DNA of 64,000 nucleotides from Paenibacillus helianthi. GTDB lineage: Bacteria > Bacillota > Bacilli > Paenibacillales > Paenibacillaceae. The notes beneath the pieces are model-generated. The model made no database searches. It worked only from the letters and a program-made list of their open reading frames with translations, and had not been told where the DNA came from. The stretch is from positions 1 through 64,000 of the forward strand of contig NZ_LVWI01000003.1 of the NCBI RefSeq assembly GCF_001909055.1. The letters are read 5' to 3'. Of the stretch, positions 17,172-25,427 are shown piece after piece. Numbering within the stretch: the stretch's first letter is position 1; each line of letters opens with the position of its first letter. The translations under genes were made by a program, and so were the position numbers.

Positions 17172-18381
17172 ACCTATCACCCTCCTTATTAGCTCTCAGT
17201 GGCAGCTGAATGTCAATCGCTATTCCTTGCGGCTCTTGCGCTTGAATGTGGCAGTGTCCGCCCATATCTTTGCAGCGCGTGCGAACACCACTCAAGCCAA
17301 AACCCTCCTGCCAAACACTGTCTGGCGTAAGAATTCCGTCGTCCCGATAATGTAGAACCACTTCGTGCTCGCTTTGCTTAACAGAGATGCATACGCGATT
17401 TGCATATGCATGGCGAATCGTATTGGTAATTGCCTCTTGCAGACAACGATATAGTACGACAGTAATATCCAAGGGCCATGATTCTTTTTCTGCCTCTTCA
17501 CTCATCTCTAGCTGGATCTGAAGCGGAGAAAAAGAGGCGGTATGCTGAACCAAACTACGTAGAGACACACCGCCAGTACCGGTTTCGTTCGATTCCATGT
17601 TATGCACAATGGAGCGTACTTCTTGCAGACAACCACGTGTTACATCAAGCACATTTTTAAGAATTAGAGAAGCATTTTCTTCATCTGTTCTCATTGCATA
17701 TGGCATCGCCTGCATTTGAACAATAACCGAAGTTAGCCTGTGCCCAATACTGTCATGAATATCGCGAGCGATTCTGCTTCGCTCTTCAAGCACAACGTTA
17801 CGCAGTGACTGTATGGTCGCCAGCTCCAGCTCTTTGTGAGCCTGCTTTAACTTATCGTGTGTTATAGCCTGCTCTTCATGCATCATGGTCAGTTCTTCTG
17901 TAAAACGACGCTGCTCTTGTTCACGCATTCTTCTGAGTCGCATTAAGCGGAATAATGCAAACAAACCAACATAAATAAAAAAATCCTGTCTCAGCAATAA
18001 CTCCCATGACTTCCCGTCATGCATAGCCAAAAGTAAAAACGTGGTCAGTAGGAAGGATCCCCCCTGAATCAAGGCTATCCAGCCGGGTAAACGTAGTGCG
18101 ATGAAACTAATGAGAAGCCCCTGTAAGGAGAGGAGCAATGGGGTTTGGCCTTCAAACGTAAACCAATAACTAAGGGATGCCCCGTATAGAAGGGTAAACA
18201 ATACACAGAGAATGAAGGTTGTAGAGAACAAAGAGACACACCATAGACTAATTATGTAAGCCAAACACAGTATCAAAGCCGACCATCGGGGCAAAGTTGA
18301 ATGGGGTAGTAACGGTAAGAATACAAAAAGTAGAGTTACACTCATAGCAATGAATCCCTTGTGACGTGAAAAATAAGACAT
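17140..18381 (-). CDS. DesK-like sensor histidine kinase
   Basis: 413 residues. The first 150 are almost entirely hydrophobic, giving about five membrane helices with very short loops, as in DesK-type sensors of membrane state. A coiled segment follows, then the HisKA_3 histidine in RSRIARDIHDSIGHRLTSV and an ATP-binding domain with YRDDG and GFGLSGVRTRCKDMGG. ATG 18381 has GGAAGGTGAG upstream. Its stop overlaps the regulator gene. The promoter appears to lie far upstream near 18901-18946, leaving a leader of about 500 bases. Confidence 0.9.
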   Translation of the reverse strand: MSYFSRHKGFIAMSVTLLFVFLPLLPHSTLPRWSALILCLAYIISLWCVSLFSTTFILCVLFTLLYGASLSYWFTFEGQTPLLLSLQGLLISFIALRLPGWIALIQGGSFLLTTFLLLAMHDGKSWELLLRQDFFIYVGLFALFRLMRLRRMREQEQRRFTEELTMMHEEQAITHDKLKQAHKELELATIQSLRNVVLEERSRIARDIHDSIGHRLTSVIVQMQAMPYAMRTDEENASLILKNVLDVTRGCLQEVRSIVHNMESNETGTGGVSLRSLVQHTASFSPLQIQLEMSEEAEKESWPLDITVVLYRCLQEAITNTIRHAYANRVCISVKQSEHEVVLHYRDDGILTPDSVWQEGFGLSGVRTRCKDMGGHCHIQAQEPQGIAIDIQLPLRANKEGDRFGQVKNPSGG

Positions 18382-18900
18382 CGGTACTCACCTTCCAACC
18401 CTTTTCTTTATAGTAGCATAACCGGTGAACTGCATAAAAATCGACTGGCGAGTGACTTGGCAAAACAACCACACAAACTTCTGTCATGTATTAATTTGCA
18501 GATCAAAATTGCTGCCTTAAGTATCCCTTTCCTAAGTTTAGAGCAATACAAAAACAAGCCCTCGGAATCCATCCGGAAGAGCTTTTGAATACGGGGGTAT
18601 ATCCATTTTGAAGCCAATACCCAAGAGTGACCAAGAATCAATGGTGAGATTATCGTCTTCCCTTTTCATTGTTCAAAAACTGTTAACCTCGGGAAAAAGC
18701 CAGTGTAAAATCAAACTTTGTGTACCGAAGACTACGGCTATTCAGGCCCACAGAATCCAAAGAATATGCGAATAAGAGCTCGCACAAGGCCTACAGGGGC
18801 ATTAGTGAAAATAGAAGTTATAGAGTTACAATTGACGCTCTTAAAGACAACTATAGCTATCGTAATTAACACAATCATCCACTCTTTTTATATGGAGCTA
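18382..18900 (-). other. leader region A with decayed small ORF
   Basis: This 519-base gap lies between a probable promoter (-10 near 18901-18906) and the kinase start. Its promoter-proximal half, about 18640-18900, matches 19500-19920 (leader B) in several long blocks, for instance around TGTACCGAAGACTAC. A frame at 18878-18738 (minus) would encode 46 residues starting MIVLITIAIVVFK; other frames show membrane-helix-like fragments broken by stops. It is best read as a duplicated promoter plus the remains of a small membrane-protein gene, or a leader peptide. Confidence 0.5.
18738..18878 (-). CDS. putative 46-residue hydrophobic leader peptide or gene remnant
   Basis: Starts ATG at 18878 on the minus strand, about 20 bases downstream of the predicted -10, and encodes a hydrophobic N-terminus (MIVLITIAIVVFK) followed by a more polar tail. 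The ribosome site is weak. The corresponding position in leader B has lost the start codon but keeps IVLITIGIV. It could be a real small membrane peptide, or what remains of a longer one. Confidence 0.25.
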   Translation of the reverse strand: MIVLITIAIVVFKSVNCNSITSIFTNAPVGLVRALIRIFFGFCGPE

Positions 18901-18946
18901 ATTGTAAGGGGAAATAGAAAAGTTATGCGTCCACCTGTAGGTTGAT
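18901..18946 (-). promoter_or_regulatory. promoter A with 18-base box
   Basis: Minus-strand ATCAACCTACAGGTGGAC (18946-18929) is followed after 22 bases by TACAAT (18906-18901). The layout equals that at 16386 and 19921. It would drive leader A and the kinase-regulator pair, implying autoregulation if the regulator binds here. Confidence 0.6.
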
Positions 18947-18995
18947 TTTATAAATAAATAGCTTTCACGTAGGAGTTGGTTGTTTGCCTCAGCGT

Positions 18996-19445
18996 TTATT
19001 TGGAAAATATACGATTTGCCCGTGACACCACCACCCACTGTTGCACAGATAGGGTTATTGCGTAATAAATTAATAAAGTTGATTGACCAATATTTCCGAT
19101 TTCATCTACCGCGAAGTGGAGTGCCATAGTGATAATCCACAACGTTATTGTCAGCCACGTTCCTTTTCTATATATTGTATTCTTTTCCACCCATAATCGT
19201 ACAGTGTATGCTCGAATAGAAGCCATACCGACAGCAAGTATAGTTAAACTAAAGATAACTGTCGCAAAGGACGTGGCGGTTAAAGTGTGGTCATTAAGAA
19301 AATTCTTAAAAATGATACCACCAAATAGTAATAAAATTACTGGTAGTTTTAATTCCAATTTATTTACTTGTCGTATTTGTAATTGTCTATAAAGTATATA
19401 CAACAGTGCTAAAATTCCGATGATTACCGGTGTGAAACTTCCCAT
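18996..19445 (-). CDS. four-helix membrane protein (CcdC/DUF1453-like)
   Basis: 149 residues with about four membrane segments (VIIGILALLYILY, LPVILLLFGGIIF, SFATVIFSLTILAVG, WLTITLWIITMALHF) and a final hydrophobic stretch (LLIYYAITLSVQQWVVV). The pattern recalls CcdC/DUF1453 proteins, whose function is poorly known; the match is by overall character and is not certain. ATG 19445 has TTGGAGG eight or so bases upstream. A promoter with the 18-base box lies about 480 bases upstream, so it is probably a target of the neighbouring two-component system. Confidence 0.75.
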   Translation of the reverse strand: MGSFTPVIIGILALLYILYRQLQIRQVNKLELKLPVILLLFGGIIFKNFLNDHTLTATSFATVIFSLTILAVGMASIRAYTVRLWVEKNTIYRKGTWLTITLWIITMALHFAVDEIGNIGQSTLLIYYAITLSVQQWVVVSRANRIFSK

Positions 19446-19920
19446 GTAATAAAACCTCCAATTATTTTATTTAGTTTAATTTTCCAGAACTAATTTTCAA
19501 AGAATCAATGGCAAGATCTTCGTCTTTCTTTATCATTGTTCAGCAATTGTCCAATCTCAGGAAATCACCAGTGTAAAGTCGATCTTTGTGTACCGAAGAC
19601 TACAGTTATTCCGGTCCACAGAATCCACACAATATGCGAAGATGAGACCGCAGGAGCATAACCCATAAATACGAAATTAATAGTAATTTGGAATAAGATT
19701 TAGAGAAATCCAGACAATAAGTGTGGTCATGATGCCCTGTGTATGTCATTGAAAAAACACGGCTATTCCTGGCCTACACAAGCATAATCAAAATTGGAAA
19801 TGTTTTATCCTTACGGGACGCAGATGACGCACAATTTTAAAGAAAACTATAGTAACTATACCTATCGTAATTAATACAATCTATCACTCTTTTCATATGG
19901 AAGTACTTTCGTCGCTTCTA
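19446..19920 (-). other. leader region B, decayed duplicate of leader A
   Basis: A gene-free stretch between the probable promoter at 19921-19965 and the membrane-protein start. It shares blocks with 18640-18900. Minus-strand frames give broken membrane-like pieces (IVLITIGIVTIVFFK, ILWTGITVVFGTQRST) interrupted by stops and shifts. It looks like a copy of a small membrane-protein gene that has decayed while the promoter was kept. Confidence 0.5.
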
Positions 19921-19965
19921 ATTGTAAGTGACATAGAAATGCTATGCGTCCACCTGTAGGTTGAT
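19921..19965 (-). promoter_or_regulatory. promoter B with 18-base box
   Basis: Minus-strand ATCAACCTACAGGTGGAC (19965-19948) is followed after 21 bases by TACAAT (19926-19921), the third instance of this arrangement. It points towards leader B and the gene at 19445-18996. Confidence 0.6.
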
Positions 19966-20400
19966 TTTTTTAAAATCTCTCTCACTCCAAAAGATCTGGC
20001 TAAAGCAATGATGTTCCTAAAATTGTTGCATAATTACAAAAATATTTAATGAGGGCATAATAACATCACCGGGCTTTGGTTTTGTCTTTGACAGCAGTTT
20101 TTTGTTAACAGTATTAGTACTGTGTGTACAACTAAAATGAAAAATATACTATAGACAGAAGAAAAAATGGAAACTTACTGACCAAATTACAGGAAAGTCT
20201 GCTAAAAAGGGTGGGGGCCCCTTTAGGGCTGGCCTGTGAACAATTCGTGTAGGCTGAAGTGAACGACATGATTTCAATCTTGATTTCATAAAAGGTGTAT
20301 AAAAAGAGCATATCGTATTAGGAATACGCCTGATGTTGTATTTCTATTACATCAAATAAAAAAGTTGAGATTAAGGATTAGATGATTTGTTATATATTTA
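19966..20400. other. AT-rich gap without a recognisable gene
   Basis: About 435 bases with no convincing frame. A GC palindrome (GGGGGCCCC near 20214) could form a short hairpin but has no T-run. Short peptide-like frames are present without ribosome sites. I see no riboswitch motif. Confidence 0.4.
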
Positions 20401-20422
20401 ATTGATAGTAAATAGTATCAAT
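20401..20422. promoter_or_regulatory. inverted repeat, possible repressor site for the SMR operon
   Basis: ATTGATA (20401-20407) and TATCAAT (20416-20422) form a 7-bp inverted repeat with an 8-base centre, a size typical of TetR- or MarR-type operators. It lies in AT-rich, promoter-like sequence about 180 bases before the exporter genes. No regulator gene is intact nearby. Confidence 0.35.
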
Positions 20423-20505
20423 TGATTAATAAAAATATCATTAAATGAGGGTGGAACGATAATCTTTGAGGAATGATAAGATGACAAGCGGAATGACAAA
20501 GGCGG

Positions 20506-20601
20506 ATGAATGAAGATACTGCGAATCATACTATTCAACTCTATGAGCTTTCTTTACCTGTCTGCTCGAATTCGAAAAATTTAGGGGTACACAAATATTG
20601 A
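20506..20601 (+). CDS. putative 31-residue ORF overlapping the SMR start
   Basis: ATG 20506 opens a short frame (MNEDTANHTIQLYELSLP...) whose TGA overlaps the TTG start of the next gene, an arrangement common for coupled genes. The ribosome site is weak (AAGG, close). It may be the 3' remnant of a former regulator gene or a leader ORF. I do not recognise the peptide. Confidence 0.25.
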   Translation: MNEDTANHTIQLYELSLPVCSNSKNLGVHKY

Positions 20602-20918
20602 ATCCATATTTTATTCTTGCATGCTCTATTTTGGCTGAAGTATTTGGCAGTTCGATGTTGAAATTGTCCAATGGCTTTAAAAATATTTACCCTTCAATTG
20701 GAGTCATTGTAGGTATGAGTATGGCATTCTATGGTCTTTCGGTATCGATAGAAACTATACCGTTAGGTACAGCCTATGCTATTTGGTCAGGGGCGGGTAC
20801 GGCGCTCACCTCAGTAATTGGAATTGTTATTTATAAAGAGGTTGTTAACATCAAAAAGATTGCAGGTATCCTTTGTATCATCAGTGGTGTTGTTTTTATG
20901 AAGATTGCAACAAATTAA
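20598..20918 (+). CDS. SMR-family multidrug/cation exporter subunit
   Basis: A 106-residue small multidrug resistance protein with four membrane helices. The conserved glutamate of helix 1 is in LAEVFGSSMLKLSNGF; helix 3 carries GTAYAIWSGAGTALT and helix 4 ends in ISGVVFMKIA. Start TTG 20598, about eleven bases after AGGGG. Such proteins work as dimers exporting quaternary ammonium or guanidinium compounds. It was evidently made with a partner, because a second SMR gene follows 15 bases later; that partner is broken here, so this copy would have to act as a homodimer if it is still active. Confidence 0.92.
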   Translation: MNPYFILACSILAEVFGSSMLKLSNGFKNIYPSIGVIVGMSMAFYGLSVSIETIPLGTAYAIWSGAGTALTSVIGIVIYKEVVNIKKIAGILCIISGVVFMKIATN

Positions 20919-20933
20919 TTGGGGGTGAGCAGA

Positions 20934-21269
20934 TGAACAAAGGATATATCTATTTATGCATTGCAATTATGGGTGAGGTTTTCGGTACTTCAATGCTGAA
21001 ATTCTCTGACGGCTTTACTAATTTATTACCCGTAATAGGTTTGATTGTTGGTATGGGTTCCGCTTTTCTTTTCTTATCACTCTGTTTAAAGACGTTGGCG
21101 TTGGTATTTGGGCAGGTATTGGAACAGCTTTAACTGCTTTACTCGGTGTCTCATATGGCATGATCCATTTGGGTTGTTGTCAGGAATTGGAATCCTGTTC
21201 ATCGTAGGTGGGGTCGTTCTTCTCAATACTTCAAAAGGGACTAGTCGAGTTACTGGTCATTCCAATTAA
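20934..21269 (+). pseudogene. frameshifted SMR exporter partner
   Basis: ATG 20934 follows GGGGGTGAG and encodes a typical SMR N-terminal half (IAIMGEVFGTSMLKFSDGF to LFLSLCLKTL). At about 21094 the frame is lost, with the expected PLSVAYA-like segment missing; reading resumes in a second frame as IWAGIGTALTALLGV. Near 21150 one base is missing and a third frame continues LIWHDPFGLLSGIGILFIVGG to a stop at 21269. Two separate lesions make a sequencing error less likely than true decay. Confidence 0.85.
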
Positions 21270-21317
21270 GTCGGAAGAGCGAACTATGAAGGTTATCCGT
21301 ATAAAATAATGACGAAG

Positions 21318-21347
21318 GAACAACCTGTGCGGGTTGTTCTTTTTTTC
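21318..21347 (+). terminator. Rho-independent terminator after the SMR pair
   Basis: GAACAACC (21318-21325) pairs with GGTTGTTC (21332-21339), followed by eight T. Confidence 0.85.
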
Positions 21348-21361
21348 TTCTGTAAGTTTAT

Positions 21362-21408
21362 TTCCCAAAAGTACATTGACCGCCTTCCCTTAAGTACGAT
21401 GTATTTCC
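21362..21408 (+). promoter_or_regulatory. conserved regulatory block upstream of the MMPL gene
   Basis: This block is the partner of 9739-9787: CCCAAAAGTACAT, GAC, CTTCCCTTA and ACGATGT are kept at identical spacing, ending about 70 bases before the MMPL start. The TACATTGAC and GTACGATGTA ends form an imperfect dyad. It probably binds one of the two paralogous NarL-type regulators that flank this area. Confidence 0.6.
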
Positions 21409-21476
21409 AAACCCAAAATCGTAGAATGAATGCAACAAGTAGAAATCAGTAATGCAGGATAGAGGGAGGAAACAAA

Positions 21477-23696
21477 ATGGCAACATTATTATACCGGCTG
21501 GCACACTGGTCGGTGAGGAATTCAAAGAAGGTAATTATCGGAGGGGTAGGGATATTGCTGGCACTGGCGGTGCTGGCTTTAGCTATGGGACCGGCGTTCA
21601 GTGATGACTTGAGCATGCCGGGGCTTAAATCCCAAAATGCGATTGAAGTGCTGAACAAGGAATTCGCCAACCCGCAGGGAGACGGTGGAAAGACCCGAAT
21701 GGTCATCAAAGCTCCTGACCAGGAGACATTGTCCTCGGAAACTGCTCAGGCCGTCATTCAAAAATCCTTGAAAGAGATTGCGGAAGACACACAAGTGAAA
21801 TCCGTTGTGGGTCCCTATGAGAACCATTCCCTAAGTGCAAACAAGACCATAGCGTATATAGATGTAACTTATAAAACACCAGCCGGTGAAGTGACGGATG
21901 AATCCAGAGAGCATATTACGGACGTCGCTGATGCTATGCGCTTCTCAGGCTGGAAGGCTGAACTCTCTGGTGAAGCATTTGTACAAATGAAGATTCTGGG
22001 ACCATCGGAAGTCATCGGTGTTCTTATCGCGTTTGTCGTGTTAGCCATTACGTTCAGCTCGTTCCTGCTGGGTGTTCTGCCGATTGCCACTGCCGCAGTG
22101 GGACTGGGGGTTGGGCTGCTGGGAATGATGATAGGTTCCAATATAGTAGATATTCAATCCGTAGCACTTTCGCTTGCAGCCATGCTAGGCCTGGCAGTTG
22201 GAATAGACTATGCGCTCTTTATTGTCTCCAGATTCCGACAACAGCTAGCGGAAGGGTACGAGCGGTCCGAATCGATCGCTATAGCTAATGCAACAGCAGG
22301 GAGTTCGGTTGTTTTTGCGGCTATCACGGTCATTATCGGTCTCGCTGGTCTTTCCGTTGTCCAAATCCCATTTCTGACTGCAATGGGATTGTCCGGAGCA
22401 TTTGTTGTATTTGTAACCATGCTAACTTCTATCATCATGATACCGGCAGTGCTGGCAGCTTTTGGAGAGCGTATTAGTGCGAGCAGCGGCAATAGATGGC
22501 TGAAGCCGCGCAAGAGAGCGAACCATGAGAGCAACCGTTGGGGGCGCTTCGTGACCCGTAAGCCTTTGATAATGGTCATCGCAGGCGTGATCCTGCTGGG
22601 GACGATAGCCCTGCCGTTTCTTCATATAGAGCTTGGTTTGCCGGATGATGGGCAAAAGCCGACTGAAAAGACAGAACGCCGTGCCTACGATCTGCTTGCT
22701 GAAGGATACGGCCCTGGTTTCCATAGTCCGCTTGTGGTCCTGGCACGGGCAGATGGTGAAGGGAATTTTCTAGAGAATGTATCTAATGTAGCTAAAGAGA
22801 TGGGGACATTGCCTAATGTAGGAAGTATGTCTCCGGCTATTCCGGGTCCATCAGGAAAACTGGCGTTAATCAATATCATCCCTGCTACCGGACCGCATGA
22901 CGTGAAAACCAAAGAGCTTGTACAATCGATCAGGGATCAGGCACCTGAGATTTTGAAAAAAAATCATGTAGAACTGATGGTAACTGGAACCTCTGCAGTC
23001 AATATTGATATTTCCCAAAAGTTGAACGAAGCGCTCCCTAAATTCTGTTTGGTTATCGTTGGGCTGGCTTTGGTTCTCCTGATGGTAGTGTTCCGCTCCT
23101 TGCTAGTACCCCTTAAAGCCGTACTTGGTTTTATTCTGTCTCTTGCGGCAACCCTCGGATTTTCGGTCTTTGTTATACAGGATGGGCATATGGGCAGCAT
23201 GTTCGGATTCTATGGAACAGGTACGGTATTGAACTTCATGCCGATTATCGTTGTGGGTATCTTATTCGGTCTAGCGATGGATTATGAGGTATTCCTTGTA
23301 AGCCGGATGCGCGAAGAATATAAAAAGACTGGAGATGCGAAAAAGGCAGTGCTTGCTGGAATGGGTCATAGTGGGAGCGTGGTGACTGCAGCAGGACTCA
23401 TCATGATCTCTGTATTTACAGGCTTTATGCTGGCTGAAGATCCAATCATCAAATCGATGGGCTTTGCACTAGCGTTCGGAATTCTGTTTGATGCCTTTGT
23501 TGTTAGAATGATAATTGTTCCAGCAACTATGACACTGATGGGGAAATCGGCTTGGTACCTGCCGAAGTGGCTGGACCGGATTCTGCCGAACCTGGATATT
23601 GAAGGTGAAGCCGTGATGGAGAAGCTGAAACACCCAGACAGTGGAGTGGAAAAGAAGGAAAGCTTGCAGTTTTCTTCGAAACCTAATTTTGAGTAA
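21477..23696 (+). CDS. MMPL/RND-type membrane exporter
   Basis: A 739-residue transporter of the MMPL family, which exports lipids, pigments or drugs using the proton gradient. It has the expected duplicated form: one N-terminal helix (VIIGGVGILLALAVLAL), an extracellular domain of about 150 residues, five helices (PIATAAVGLGVGLLG, AAMLGLAVGIDYALFIVSRFR), and the whole repeated (ILFGLAMDYEVFLVSRMREEY). The paired GxDYxLF/AMDYEVF segments carry the proton-relay Asp-Tyr residues. ATG 21477 follows AGGGAGGA. It is followed by a P450, and the upstream block links it to a two-component system, suggesting induced export of a membrane-active compound. Confidence 0.92.
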   Translation: MATLLYRLAHWSVRNSKKVIIGGVGILLALAVLALAMGPAFSDDLSMPGLKSQNAIEVLNKEFANPQGDGGKTRMVIKAPDQETLSSETAQAVIQKSLKEIAEDTQVKSVVGPYENHSLSANKTIAYIDVTYKTPAGEVTDESREHITDVADAMRFSGWKAELSGEAFVQMKILGPSEVIGVLIAFVVLAITFSSFLLGVLPIATAAVGLGVGLLGMMIGSNIVDIQSVALSLAAMLGLAVGIDYALFIVSRFRQQLAEGYERSESIAIANATAGSSVVFAAITVIIGLAGLSVVQIPFLTAMGLSGAFVVFVTMLTSIIMIPAVLAAFGERISASSGNRWLKPRKRANHESNRWGRFVTRKPLIMVIAGVILLGTIALPFLHIELGLPDDGQKPTEKTERRAYDLLAEGYGPGFHSPLVVLARADGEGNFLENVSNVAKEMGTLPNVGSMSPAIPGPSGKLALINIIPATGPHDVKTKELVQSIRDQAPEILKKNHVELMVTGTSAVNIDISQKLNEALPKFCLVIVGLALVLLMVVFRSLLVPLKAVLGFILSLAATLGFSVFVIQDGHMGSMFGFYGTGTVLNFMPIIVVGILFGLAMDYEVFLVSRMREEYKKTGDAKKAVLAGMGHSGSVVTAAGLIMISVFTGFMLAEDPIIKSMGFALAFGILFDAFVVRMIIVPATMTLMGKSAWYLPKWLDRILPNLDIEGEAVMEKLKHPDSGVEKKESLQFSSKPNFE

Positions 23697-23948
23697 AAGA
23701 AAAAGCCTGAAGAAGTCTTGCAAAAGTCTTCATAAGTTACAAGTAAAGAATATCTGACCCGGAAGACACAATAGTGTATATTTCCCTAATAAAAATACTA
23801 AAAAAGATAATTTTATACTATATTCACGAAGCTTGATTACATACAATCAGTATGAAATTAAGCCTAATCTTGAGAGTATTTGGAAACTATGGCTAGGGCT
23901 CAACAAGCCCGAAGAGACTCCACTTATAACATCGTCAGGAGGTTTGAC

Positions 23949-25175
23949 ATGTCAACGGATCAGAATAAGGAATTGGAGAGTTCAAAGGTAGACTTTCAGA
24001 ACAAGAAATTTATCAATAATCCTTTTCCGGTGTATAGTGAGCTTCGAAAAAATGACCCGGTTCATCGTTTTCTCTTGCCTAGCGGCCAGTTTGCGTGGAT
24101 TGTATCCCGGTATGAAGATGCAGCAGAGATTCTACAGGATTCACGTTTTGTAACAAATTCTCCGTATGCGGGTAATGAAGCGGGAGCGGGACCCCCGCAC
24201 CAAGAAATCATTTCCCGTAATTTACTTAGCGTCAATTCTGAGGATCACCGCCGGCTGCGGCGGCTGGTACAGAAAGCCTTCACACCGCGGATGATTGAAC
24301 GGCTTCGCGGCCGGATTGAAGAGATTAGTAAAGAACTTCTTGAAATCATTCAGACAAAAGAAAAACGAGAGATGGATTTAATTGAAGAATATGCTTTCCC
24401 GCTGCCGATTATCGTGATTTGTGAGATGCTGGGGGTTCCCGTTGAAGATCAGGATAAATTCCGTGAATGGTCTAATACCATCATGGAGGGGGTTAATAAC
24501 ACAGAATTCAATCAGAAGAGCGATGGAGCAATGGCGTTGTTTGTGGACTATCTTCATTCTTTGATAACCAAAAGGCGGTTGGATCTGCAGGAGGATTTGA
24601 TTAGTGATCTTATCAGTGTAGAAGAGGATGGGGATGTCCTTTCGGAGCAGGAATTGTATGCACTTGTATTTGTACTTATCATTGCAGGTCATGAAACCAC
24701 GGTAAATCTTATCGGTAACGGTATGCTTGCCTTACTGAATAATCCTGACCAGAAACAGTTGCTTCTAGATGATCCTGAACTGATCCAACCAGCTATTGAG
24801 GAAATTTCGCGGTATGACGGACCGGCTGAAGTGAGTAATGTACGTTGGGCAACAGAGGATGTTGAATTTGGCGGTAAGCATATTCAGCAAGGCGATATGC
24901 TCTTTGTTTCCTTCTCTTCGGCAAACCGTGACCCGCAGCAGTTCCCGGATCCGGATACATTTGATATAACACGCAAGGTGAATAACCATATCGCTTTTGG
25001 TAAAGGGATTCATTACTGTTTGGGGGCGCCTTTGGCCAGACTTGAAGGAGAGATCGCTATATCCGCCTTGTTGCGCCAAATGCCGAATATTCAATTGAAA
25101 ATATCTGAGGAATTCATGGACTGGCGACCGGGTATGATTATTCGAGGATTAAAAGAACTTCCGGTAGTTTTTTAG
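23949..25175 (+). CDS. cytochrome P450 (class I bacterial, soluble)
   Basis: About 408 residues, a soluble monooxygenase expected to hydroxylate a small organic molecule with electrons from a separate ferredoxin or flavodoxin. Motifs seen are the I-helix FVLIIAGHETTVNLIG, the K-helix ExxR in EEISRYDG, RDPQQFPDPDTFDITR, and the heme loop FGKGIHYCLGAPLARLE with the ligand near Cys357. ATG 23949 has AGGAGG six bases upstream; the frame is open from TTG 23880 but without a comparable site. It resembles the CYP107/BioI-like group used in secondary metabolism or fatty-acid oxidation. No redox partner gene lies nearby. Confidence 0.93.
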   Translation: MSTDQNKELESSKVDFQNKKFINNPFPVYSELRKNDPVHRFLLPSGQFAWIVSRYEDAAEILQDSRFVTNSPYAGNEAGAGPPHQEIISRNLLSVNSEDHRRLRRLVQKAFTPRMIERLRGRIEEISKELLEIIQTKEKREMDLIEEYAFPLPIIVICEMLGVPVEDQDKFREWSNTIMEGVNNTEFNQKSDGAMALFVDYLHSLITKRRLDLQEDLISDLISVEEDGDVLSEQELYALVFVLIIAGHETTVNLIGNGMLALLNNPDQKQLLLDDPELIQPAIEEISRYDGPAEVSNVRWATEDVEFGGKHIQQGDMLFVSFSSANRDPQQFPDPDTFDITRKVNNHIAFGKGIHYCLGAPLARLEGEIAISALLRQMPNIQLKISEEFMDWRPGMIIRGLKELPVVF

Positions 25176-25236
25176 TAGTTGTTTGTTGGTTTTCTTTTCA
25201 ATATATAGAAGCTTCTATAGTGAAATGTTTATTACA

Positions 25237-25268
25237 GCAGCTTGTCCATAGACAGGCTGCTCTTTTAT
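25237..25268 (+). terminator. Rho-independent terminator after the P450 gene
   Basis: GCAGCTTGTC (25237-25246) pairs with GACAGGCTGC (25251-25260) with one G-T pair and a 4-base loop, followed by TCTTTTAT. Confidence 0.8.
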
Positions 25269-25427
25269 CTGGATACAGTACCCTCACTTTGTAGTGCGAT
25301 TATTAAGGAATAAAAAGAGTATTGATTTCCCTTTCGTACATAAGGTATATGCCCTTACGTACGATTTTTTTGTGTATTCAAAACGCTATAATAAGCCTTA
25401 TACAACATTGAGGTCAAGGAGATGCCT

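Noticed and set aside
20100-20597. Guanidine riboswitch before the SMR genes
   Set aside because: SMR genes often carry one, but I could not find the conserved elements of guanidine-I, -II or -III RNAs in this leader.
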